A DNA stretch of 5,057 bases from Planctomycetota bacterium. Lineage in GTDB: Bacteria; Planctomycetota; Phycisphaerae; UBA1845; CAIVHJ01. Each line of letters starts with the position of its first letter. The stretch's first letter is position 1. The translations under genes were made by a program, and so were the position numbers. Positions 1-5,057 of this stretch are shown here, piece by piece. The stretch covers positions 1 through 5,057 of the forward strand of contig JADFJZ010000167.1 in assembly GCA_022565195.1 (NCBI GenBank), written 5' to 3'. Under the pieces are notes generated by a model. The model was not told the DNA's origin and made no database searches. It was given only the letters and a program-made list of their open reading frames with translations.

Positions 1-528
1 GCCGACCGACACATCACTGGAGGCCCGGGCCAACTTCAGAGCGCCGAGCGGAATCGTAACACTGCCGACGGCGCCCGATGAATCGACCTCGCCGTTCGCG
101 TCCGCGATAAAGGCTTGAACCAGCAAACCAGCTCGCGAGACGAGTTGGCTGTCGGCGTCCAGCGTAAACGCCCCGTCGCGCGTATAGAGCTGAGCGCCAT
201 CCGCGTCTTCCAGTACGAAAAAGCCCTGTCCCTGGATGGCCAGGTCGCTGTTCGAGCCGGTCGGTGCGATCGACCCCTGCACGAAACTCCGCTGAATCGC
301 GCCGACGGCCGACCCCAGGCCGACTTGCACTGGATTGGTCCCGCCCAGCACGTCGCCCGGAGCGGTCGCGCCGCGAAGCGTCAGCGCAAACTGCGATTCG
401 AGGTCCACTCGATTCGATTTGAAGGCCGTCGTGTTCACGTTGGCGATGTTGTCACCGATCGTTTCCAGCATCACTTGGCTGGTCTGCAAACCGGTAACAG
501 CCGTATTCATTGCCGATGTCAATCCCAT
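1..528 (-). CDS. flgE: Flagellar hook protein FlgE, N-terminal part (3' end outside window)
   Basis: FlgE polymerises into the hook that joins the basal-body rod to the filament, outside the cell; it is exported by the flagellar type III system without a cleaved signal. The first 176 residues are visible. They begin MGLTSAMNTAVTGLQTSQVM, then GDNIANVNTTAFKSNRVDL (25-43), the conserved N-terminal helix of the rod/hook family used for export and D0 packing. GGTNPVQVGLGSAVG (62-76) and DLAIQGQGFFVL (95-106), then LYTRDGAFTLD (114-124), are typical of FlgE. The segment between about 50 and 80, together with the position directly after flgD, favours FlgE over FlgF or FlgG. The ATG at 528 has AGGGAGA placed 7 bases (from GGAG) upstream. 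The variable outer domains and the C-terminal helix lie beyond the window edge. Hook proteins are often much longer than this fragment. Confidence 0.95.
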   Translation of the reverse strand, partial: MGLTSAMNTAVTGLQTSQVMLETIGDNIANVNTTAFKSNRVDLESQFALTLRGATAPGDVLGGTNPVQVGLGSAVGAIQRSFVQGSIAPTGSNSDLAIQGQGFFVLEDADGAQLYTRDGAFTLDADSQLVSRAGLLVQAFIADANGEVDSSGAVGSVTIPLGALKLARASSDVSVG

Positions 529-667
529 GAAGATTCTCCCTATGTTGCAAACGTCCGGTTTCTTTGCGAACCGCGCGATTTCCCAACGCAGTCGTCCGCG
601 ATCCCGCTTCGCACCGTCCCTGTCCTCAACGCGCTACTCGCTACTCGCTACTGACTACTTTCCTACC
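529..667 (-). promoter_or_regulatory. flgD-flgE intergenic region (139 bases) with flgE ribosome site
   Basis: This is the longest gap in the window. On the minus strand it opens with a heptamer repeat (632-659), followed by about 90 bases of GC-rich sequence with no ORF. It ends in the flgE ribosome site AGGGAGA (535-541), whose GGAG is 7 bases before the ATG. A separate flgE promoter or leader would fit here, since hook genes are often separately controlled, but I found no convincing sigma-54 (-24/-12) or sigma-28 site. A 5-base inverted repeat (CGGTT/AACCG, 556-573) is too weak to call a terminator. Confidence 0.45.
632..659 (-). repeat. Four tandem heptamers in the flgD-flgE gap
   Basis: On the minus strand the sequence reads AGTAGTC followed by three perfect copies of AGTAGCG, 28 bases in all, beginning 8 bases downstream of the flgD stop codon. 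Seven-base tandem repeats of this kind occur dispersed between genes in several bacterial groups. Because seven is not a multiple of three, this type of array suits non-coding sequence. Its function is unknown; copy number is likely to vary between strains. Confidence 0.85.
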
Positions 668-1267
668 TCACGCCGCGCTACGCCGCTCCTTAACGCTGGC
701 CAACGGCACCAGCCGCCCGGTATCGAGTTCGAGCATCAGCGTCCCCGAATCGGACCGCAGGCCCGTCACGATCCCTTCAACCTCCAGCAGCTCGCCGTCT
801 TCGATAATCTCAGCAGTCACCATTTGTCCGACCAATCCGTTGGCCAAGTGTTCGAGCGACGTCACGGTCAGTAGGTTGCTCAGCGGCATCTCCGCGCCGC
901 CATCGAGCATCAGGATCGCTGCGCCCTGGGCGTCAAAACGCACGCCGGCCACCACGCCGGTGGCAAAGCCCGCAGCCTCGTTGCCCTCGACGAACTGGCC
1001 CAGCAACGTCGTCGCCGAGCCGAAACGCTGCTGATCAATCAGCGACCGCAGACTCGTGCTCATTTCGTTGTTCATTTCGATGTCGCGAATGAGCGAAATC
1101 TGCTCGAGCAGTTTCTGGTTGTCCGTCGGGTTCAAGGGATCCTGATTCAGCAGGTCCGTGATGATCAATTTGAAAAACTCTGCCGAACCGAGAGCGCTGA
1201 AATCGCCGCTTTGAGCCTGAACGGGCGCACTGCCGGGCAGCGACTGCGCCAAAGATGCAACTTCCAT
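668..1267 (-). CDS. flgD: Flagellar hook-capping (hook assembly) protein FlgD
   Basis: FlgD sits as a cap on the growing hook and helps FlgE subunits assemble; it is removed when the hook is finished. The product has 199 residues. The N-terminal FlgD domain is clear: LGSAEFFKLIITDLLNQDPL at 26-45, then NPTDNQKLLEQISLIRDIE to about 64, containing the signature NQDPLNPTDN. After it come two short beta-rich modules, about 88-135 and 145-193, which resemble each other (LLGQFV against LVGQMV; GVVAGVRFDAQG against GIVTGLRSDSG; EMPLSNLLTV against LVPLASVKE). The larger Ig-like domain of the enterobacterial protein (about 230 residues) appears absent, as in shorter FlgDs. The ATG at 1267 has a good GGAG site 7 bases upstream. 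Position between fliK and flgE fits exactly. The family call is firm; the duplicated C-terminal module is the unusual part. Confidence 0.95.
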   Translation of the reverse strand: MEVASLAQSLPGSAPVQAQSGDFSALGSAEFFKLIITDLLNQDPLNPTDNQKLLEQISLIRDIEMNNEMSTSLRSLIDQQRFGSATTLLGQFVEGNEAAGFATGVVAGVRFDAQGAAILMLDGGAEMPLSNLLTVTSLEHLANGLVGQMVTAEIIEDGELLEVEGIVTGLRSDSGTLMLELDTGRLVPLASVKERRSAA

Positions 1268-1330
1268 GATTGTTCTCCATTCTGTGTGATCCGCGGGCTC
1301 CGCCCTTGTGAACAGAAACGCTCAGCGTCT
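1268..1330 (-). promoter_or_regulatory. fliK-flgD intergenic segment with small hairpin and flgD ribosome site
   Basis: This 63-base gap starts straight after the fliK TAG with an imperfect hairpin at 1316-1330 (AGACGC, loop TGA, GCGTTT; one G-U pair). A second tiny inverted repeat follows (GGGC, GGA, GCCC; about 1294-1304). Neither has a proper U-tract, so a strong terminator is unlikely; a processing or mRNA-stability element is possible. The 3' part holds the flgD Shine-Dalgarno TGGAGAA, whose GGAG (1275-1278) is 7 bases before the ATG, a good site. No convincing promoter was found. Confidence 0.4.
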
Positions 1331-2719
1331 CTATGCCTTGATATCCAATCGACGTTTCGCGCCGTCAGCGGGCGCGCCCTCTTCTTCCGCCTGCACTTCT
1401 TCGCTTTCAATTCGTTCACTCTCCTCGTTTCCTTCCGCGGCGGGCCGGGCATCGGGGTCCGACGACGAGTCCTCAAGGCCGCCGTGGGCATCGAGGTGTT
1501 TCCCGAAATCGTCAGACTCGCTCGCCGACTCGCTCAACACCACTTCGTAGCGCTCCACCGAGATGCCCTGCTCCGCGAGTGCGTTTGAAAGCGCAGCCGA
1601 ATTGTTTTTGAGCAGCGCGCTGACTTCCGGACGCTCCGCCTCGAACCGGATCCGCAGGGTGTTGTTCTCCATCCGCATCTCGATGGTCAGTTTGCCCAAT
1701 TCCGGAGGACTAAGCTGCAACCGCACGCGTGAGTGCCGCTCGCCCCGGTTGTCCAGAACCACGCGCTGCACGTCGTTGAGCGTCTGCTGTCGGATCTCCC
1801 TACCCAGGGGTTCCGCGCCCTTCGCTTTCGACGCCGAGTCCGTCCGCGGCTGGGTCTCGATCGGTTTCTTCATGTCGCGCGCATCCAGATCGCTTTCCTG
1901 CCGCGATTGGCTCTGCGAGCCAGGCTCGCGGGACCGCTGCACAATGGACTGCCGGGCCTGTAACTGCACAGGTCGGCCTGTGCGTTCGCTGCTGGGCGTG
2001 TTTCGGTTGCTCGCCGGCGCGTTCGCGCGCCGCACGGAGGAGCGCGCGGCAGTCTCTGCCAGCGCCGCTGCCAAAGCGCGTGCGTCGGCACCGCCGGAGG
2101 CTTTCGCGTGTGCGCCGAGAGCCTCCGCAATCTTCTGGCTGGACTGGCTTCTTTCCGAGTCGACAGGCTCGACGCTGCCCCGAGGCGCTCTGCCGCCCGC
2201 ATCCGCGCTGCGCCCAGACAGCCCGCGCGAATTCGCAAAGTTTTCATCGGAGGACGAACCCGCAACGACTTCGCCTGGCGGCCCATTGCCCGCCGCGCTC
2301 AAAGGACGGTAGAGGTGACCCAGCTCACCCTTGCCCAGCTCGCCGCGCCGAATCGCCACGGCGCTCGCCTGCGACGGATCCTGCCGGGAGGATGTTCGGC
2401 GCTCACTGGAGCGCTGCTGTTCATCAGGAACGCGAAGATCGTCTTCGGTGATCCGCTGATTCGCCGCTGCGCGGCGGTTGGCCTCCGCGACTTGTCGCGT
2501 GAAATCATCAGCATACGCTTCCGGATCGCGCAGGCCGGCGACCTGCCTCAGCAGGTTCTCAAAATCTTGGCCGACGGCGTCGGTGTCTTCGCGCTCGAGA
2601 GCGCGGGCCGGCTGATCGGGTGCGCTCGCCACAGGGGCGCGCGAAGTGCCGGCTCGGGCGCTCCGCTGCACCGCGTCGGGCTTCACCAGGTTGGCGGCTA
2701 TTCCAATTGAAGACATCAT
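1331..2719 (-). CDS. fliK: Flagellar hook-length control protein FliK
   Basis: FliK is exported during hook growth, measures hook length, and then switches the export gate from hook to filament substrates. The product is 462 residues, within the family's usual range. Residues 1 to about 313 are low in hydrophobics and rich in Ser, Arg, Ala, Gln and Glu, as expected of the extended, disordered ruler segment. About 314-397 is the conserved hook-length control domain (Flg_hook, the FliK C-terminal domain): LQLSPPELGKLTIEMRM at 334-350, then RFEAERPEVSALLKNN and ALAEQGISVERYEVVL. The last 65 residues form an unusually acidic tail ending in KRRLDIKA. The ATG at 2719 was chosen over an in-frame TTG at 2734, because GGAA lies 9 bases before the ATG while the TTG abuts the preceding stop and has no ribosome site. 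A second ATG follows directly at 2716. The gene lies 15 bases after the motE/ylxF-like gene. Confidence 0.95.
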   Translation of the reverse strand: MMSSIGIAANLVKPDAVQRSARAGTSRAPVASAPDQPARALEREDTDAVGQDFENLLRQVAGLRDPEAYADDFTRQVAEANRRAAANQRITEDDLRVPDEQQRSSERRTSSRQDPSQASAVAIRRGELGKGELGHLYRPLSAAGNGPPGEVVAGSSSDENFANSRGLSGRSADAGGRAPRGSVEPVDSERSQSSQKIAEALGAHAKASGGADARALAAALAETAARSSVRRANAPASNRNTPSSERTGRPVQLQARQSIVQRSREPGSQSQSRQESDLDARDMKKPIETQPRTDSASKAKGAEPLGREIRQQTLNDVQRVVLDNRGERHSRVRLQLSPPELGKLTIEMRMENNTLRIRFEAERPEVSALLKNNSAALSNALAEQGISVERYEVVLSESASESDDFGKHLDAHGGLEDSSSDPDARPAAEGNEESERIESEEVQAEEEGAPADGAKRRLDIKA

Positions 2720-2734
2720 GGATTCATGTTCCAA
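2720..2734 (-). promoter_or_regulatory. fliK ribosome-binding site deciding the start
   Basis: The 15 bases between the preceding gene's TGA and the fliK ATG read TTGGAACATGAATCC on the minus strand. GGAA (2729-2732) is 9 bases from the ATG at 2719. The TTG at the left end of this stretch is an in-frame alternative start that would add five residues (MEHES), but it would place the Shine-Dalgarno inside the gene. The ATG is therefore preferred. Confidence 0.5.
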
Positions 2735-3418
2735 TCAAGTCTGATTCTCAGGAGCGTCCACCGGTTGCGTGAGCATTGCACTTAGGACTTTGTCCCGCCA
2801 CCGCGTCTGTTCCGGCGTCTTGCAAGCCTCCAAAATGCCCTTGCGTTTGCGGTCGGGCAGAGTCAGCAGAATCTTGACTGCATCGGCTTGTGGCAAGTTC
2901 GCCAGAAAGTCGCGGGCCTTCTTGGGGGCCAGGCCGCCGATCGTTTTGATGGTCGCCTGGCGCGAGGCGTTCTCCTCATTCTCGCGCTGCTTATTCACTT
3001 GCTCATTCTGCCGGATGACGCGCTGGTCGTGCGCTTCCTGATCCCTCTGCAGCTTCACCATGCGCCGATCGACGAGCAGGTTGAGGTTTCGAAGGTCGGC
3101 CAGCGCGCGTTCGCGTTGAAGTCGGTCCATTTCGTCTCGCTTCATTGCCTGTTCAATCAAGTCTTCCGAAGATTCAGCCTGACCGTGCGCCCCGGGCGTC
3201 GCGTCTGCCCCATCCGCCACGGCTTCGGACGCCACCGGCGGGCCGCCACGAATGATCGCCGAGATTTGCTCGATCTTGGCCCGATCGAGCCTGCCCGTCT
3301 GATACGCATAGCCGACAACACCAAGCAGAATGAGCAAATGAATCAAGGCAAACAGCGCCAGCGCTGAGTAGGCCGTGCCGAGTCCGGCGAACAATCTTTT
3401 CATGATTCTCTTCAACAT
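2735..3418 (-). CDS. MotE/YlxF-like single-pass flagellar protein with C-terminal MgtE-N/FliG-like domain
   Basis: The 227-residue product has three parts. A basic N-terminus (MLKRIMKRLF) precedes one hydrophobic segment at about 15-39 (ALALFALIHLLILLGVVGYA). A charged, probably coiled-coil stretch lies at about 83-152, rich in Arg, Glu and Gln. The C-terminal helical domain, about 155-217, contains GGLAPKKARDFLANLP and AVKILLTLPDRKRKGILEA, the pattern of MgtE-N/FliG-like domains. This layout matches MotE-family proteins: Sinorhizobium MotE is a periplasmic chaperone for the motor protein MotC, and B. subtilis YlxF is encoded at the same place between fliJ and fliK. The positive-inside rule places the C-terminal part outside the cytoplasmic membrane. 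Its exact role here is unknown. It starts 6 bases after fliJ. A second ATG at 3403, preceded by GAAGAG, is also possible and would drop five residues; neither has a strong ribosome site. Confidence 0.85.
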   Translation of the reverse strand: MLKRIMKRLFAGLGTAYSALALFALIHLLILLGVVGYAYQTGRLDRAKIEQISAIIRGGPPVASEAVADGADATPGAHGQAESSEDLIEQAMKRDEMDRLQRERALADLRNLNLLVDRRMVKLQRDQEAHDQRVIRQNEQVNKQRENEENASRQATIKTIGGLAPKKARDFLANLPQADAVKILLTLPDRKRKGILEACKTPEQTRWRDKVLSAMLTQPVDAPENQT

Positions 3419-3424
3419 GTGTCG

Positions 3425-3889
3425 CTACTCTGCATTCTCGCTCTGTCGGCGGACGAACCGGTTGACTGCCATTTCGTCGGCTTCGATCGTTTCGAGTCGT
3501 TCCTGGCCGCGGTTGTGCGCTTGCAGTCGCTTGTCGCGCAAAGTCTCAATGACCTTGTATTCTTTGGAGGCTTCAGCAAGAACGGTGCGATCCGCGGTCA
3601 ATTGTTTCTCCAGATTGCGCATCCGAAACTCCGTCTCCAGAACCCCGCGCTGCAAATGCGAGATCCAGAATCGCTGCTTGGACATATCAGAAGTGTCCAA
3701 GTGTGCGTGTACCGCATTCTCACGCGCTTTGCGGATCTCGGAGGCAATTTGCTCGTTGAGGGTCATCAAGTGATCCTGCAGCTTGCTCATTTCCCTCACG
3801 CGCTGGGCGACGGCACGCTTGTTTTCGTCCTCCTTTTGCTTACGCAACTTCATGACGGCCTCCAATCGAAAGTTAAAACGCTTGGCCAC
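3425..3889 (-). CDS. fliJ: Flagellar export protein FliJ
   Basis: FliJ is a small, soluble coiled-coil protein that binds the FliI ring like the central stalk of F/V-ATPases and links it to the export gate. This product has 154 residues, close to the family's usual size of about 147. It is almost wholly charged and predicted helical, with heptad-like stretches at about 10-60 and 75-145. Its N-terminus (FNFRLEAVMKLRKQKEDE) shows the usual FliJ opening: an aromatic, then RLE, then a Lys/Arg-rich helix. The start is GTG. An in-frame stop lies two codons upstream, and the next Met (residue 13) would remove the conserved opening. The best ribosome site, GGAG, is 13 bases upstream, which is longer than ideal. 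Position between fliI and a motE/ylxF-like gene supports the call, since FliJ sequences are poorly conserved. It is probably co-transcribed with fliI. Confidence 0.9.
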   Translation of the reverse strand: MAKRFNFRLEAVMKLRKQKEDENKRAVAQRVREMSKLQDHLMTLNEQIASEIRKARENAVHAHLDTSDMSKQRFWISHLQRGVLETEFRMRNLEKQLTADRTVLAEASKEYKVIETLRDKRLQAHNRGQERLETIEADEMAVNRFVRRQSENAE

Positions 3890-3907
3890 GTCGATTCACG
3901 CACTCCA
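3890..3907 (-). promoter_or_regulatory. fliI-fliJ junction with distant Shine-Dalgarno for GTG start
   Basis: Reading the minus strand, the fliI TGA is followed at once by TGGAGTG. The GGAG core (3903-3906) is 13 bases from the fliJ GTG, against a usual 5-9. The long spacing combined with a GTG start suggests modest initiation, possibly helped by ribosomes finishing fliI. The in-frame TGA at the -3 codon rules out a start further upstream. This is an inference from spacing only. Confidence 0.45.
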
Positions 3908-5057
3908 TCAGCCGGCCGCCGCGCCGCGTGCCGAATGGGCCATCAATTTGTGTTCGGTTTCCGCGATGCTCCGCGACAATTGCTGCAGCGCTTGGCGGGT
4001 CTGCTCAAAGCTGAACTGCTCGTCCATGGCCTGCTGCATAAACTGGTCGATTTGCGGTTTGCTCTGGATGGCCAGGTCAAACTGCGGGTTGCTGCCCGCG
4101 GCGTAGGCGCCGATGTTGACCAGATCCTCAATCTCGAACCAGGTGCCCAATACGCGCCGAACACGCTGGGCGGCCTCACGATGCGCTTCGTCAACGACGT
4201 CCACCATCAGCCGGCTGATGCTGTTGAGCGTGTCAACGGCGGGGTAGTGCCCTTTGCCCGCCAGCGACCGCGACAACCACACGTGCCCGTCGAGAATGCC
4301 GCGCACCGCATCCGAAATCGGCTCGTTGATGTCGTCGCCCTCGACGAGGACGGAGTAGAACCCCGTAATACTGCCGCGCTCGCTCCTGCCGGCGCGCTCG
4401 AGCAGTTGCGGCAGCAGGCTGAACACGCTGGGCGTGTAGCCCTTCGACGCGGGCGGTTCGCCCGCCGCCAATCCGATCTGGCGCTGGGCCATCGCCAGCC
4501 GGGTCAGCGAATCCACCAGCAGCAACACATGCTTGCCCTGGTCCCGAAAATACTCCGCAATCGCGGTGGCCACGAACGACGCCCGCACGCGCATGATCGG
4601 CGATTCGTCCGACGTGCTCACCACCATGACCGTCCGGGCCATGCCCTCCGGCCCCAGATCTTTTTCGATAAAGTCCTTCACTTCACGCCCACGCTCGCCC
4701 ACCAAAGCCACGACCGTCACGTCGGCGGAGGTATACCGCGAGATCATGCCCAAGAGCACGCTCTTGCCGACGCCCGTGCTGGAGAAAATGCCCAGGCGTT
4801 GACCGATCCCCACGGTGAGCAGCCCGTCGATCACGCGGACGCCGGTGGACAACGGTTCATCGATACGCTGCCGCGAGAACGGTGCGGGCGCATCGTTATA
4901 GACTGGATAGTATTGTTCCGCGTGGATTCGAGGGCCTTGATCGATGGGCCGGCCCAGCCCATCGACGACCCGGCCGAGCAGGGACTCGCCGACCGGCACA
5001 CAATGCATCGTCGGCTCGCTCCACACGCGATACCCTTCCGCCGCGCCGCCGGCGTCC
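3908..5057 (-). CDS. fliI: Flagellum-specific type III export ATPase FliI (5' end outside window)
   Basis: This is the ATPase of the flagellar type III export apparatus. It works at the cytoplasmic face of the basal body, with FliH and FliJ, to unload and feed export substrates. The frame is open to the window edge, and 382 C-terminal residues are visible. In that numbering the P-loop (FSSTGVGKS) lies at about 91-99. A GERGREV motif follows, with its Glu 23 residues after the P-loop Lys, the same spacing as Lys188/Glu211 in the E. coli enzyme. The Walker B strand VLLLVDSLTR is near 167-176 and KGYTPSVFSLLPQLLERAG near 195-213, both hallmarks of flagellar/type III ATPases rather than F1 beta subunits. 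By that alignment roughly 90 N-terminal residues are missing. A GTG codon at 5026 is internal, because the reading upstream of it (EGYRVWSEP) continues the family's N-terminal beta-barrel region. fliJ follows 18 bases after the stop. Identification is firm. Confidence 0.97.
   Translation of the reverse strand, partial: DAGGAAEGYRVWSEPTMHCVPVGESLLGRVVDGLGRPIDQGPRIHAEQYYPVYNDAPAPFSRQRIDEPLSTGVRVIDGLLTVGIGQRLGIFSSTGVGKSVLLGMISRYTSADVTVVALVGERGREVKDFIEKDLGPEGMARTVMVVSTSDESPIMRVRASFVATAIAEYFRDQGKHVLLLVDSLTRLAMAQRQIGLAAGEPPASKGYTPSVFSLLPQLLERAGRSERGSITGFYSVLVEGDDINEPISDAVRGILDGHVWLSRSLAGKGHYPAVDTLNSISRLMVDVVDEAHREAAQRVRRVLGTWFEIEDLVNIGAYAAGSNPQFDLAIQSKPQIDQFMQQAMDEQFSFEQTRQALQQLSRSIAETEHKLMAHSARGAAAG

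Noticed and set aside
556..573. Inverted repeat CGGTT/AACCG as a terminator between flgD and flgE
   Set aside because: The stem is only 5 base pairs with an 8-base loop and no U-tract, so it could arise by chance.
606..621. Sigma-54-like sequence AGGGACGGTGCGAAGC (minus strand) before flgE
   Set aside because: The -24 half is a partial match, but the GC of the -12 element is one base out of register and the TTGC core is absent.
115..1034. Overlapping plus-strand frames of 156-179 codons opposite flgE and flgD
   Set aside because: They overlap one another, have no domain-like pattern and lie opposite well-supported hook genes; they are shadows.
1563..2312. A 249-codon open frame on the plus strand opposite fliK
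   Set aside because: It is Ser/Arg/Ala-rich with no recognisable motif, and lies opposite a gene with a clear FliK domain. Long antisense frames are expected in GC-rich genes with biased third positions.
2732..2734. TTG as the fliK start
   Set aside because: It directly abuts the preceding stop and has no ribosome site in front of it, whereas the ATG at 2719 has GGAA at 9 bases.
5024..5026. GTG at 5026 as the start of fliI
   Set aside because: The reading frame continues upstream to the window edge with family-like sequence, and the gene would otherwise lack its N-terminal domain; the codon is internal.
1..5057. Mobile element, CRISPR, defence system or other novel accessory system
   Set aside because: All coding capacity is accounted for by an ordered flagellar operon; no transposase, direct-repeat/spacer array, tRNA, or compositional break is visible.

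Overview
The window is a stretch of a flagellar biosynthesis operon, read entirely from the minus strand. In transcription order (high to low coordinates) it holds fliI (5' end missing), fliJ, a motE/ylxF-like membrane protein gene, fliK, flgD and flgE (3' end missing). All six are supported by protein motifs or, for the two less conserved ones, by composition plus position. No gene is supported on the plus strand; the long plus-strand frames are GC-rich shadows of these genes.

The DNA is GC-rich, with no AT-rich island, insertion sequence, tRNA or CRISPR. The gene order fliI-fliJ-ylxF-fliK-flgD-flgE matches the fla/che operon of Bacillus subtilis, but the GC content and the character of the proteins do not suggest a Firmicute. 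The FlgE N-terminus and the FliI sequence resemble, from memory, those of Planctomycetota. This phylum assignment is an inference and was not tested by a search.

Layout: 5057-3908 fliI, the export ATPase; 18-base gap; 3889-3425 fliJ from a GTG start; 6-base gap; 3418-2735 the motE/ylxF-like gene; 15-base gap; 2719-1331 fliK; 63-base gap with a small hairpin; 1267-668 flgD; 139-base gap with a 7-base tandem repeat; 528-1 flgE. The first four genes are packed as a translationally close set. The gaps widen towards the hook genes.

Together the products energise flagellar type III export (FliI, FliJ), control hook length and the export switch (FliK), cap the growing hook (FlgD) and form the hook (FlgE). 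The single-pass membrane protein in the middle probably supports the motor or the export apparatus. This is mainly a conserved housekeeping region. The points most worth a second look are a duplicated beta module in FlgD, the predicted exported MgtE-N/FliG-like domain of the MotE-like protein, the long acidic tail of FliK, and the heptamer repeat before flgE.
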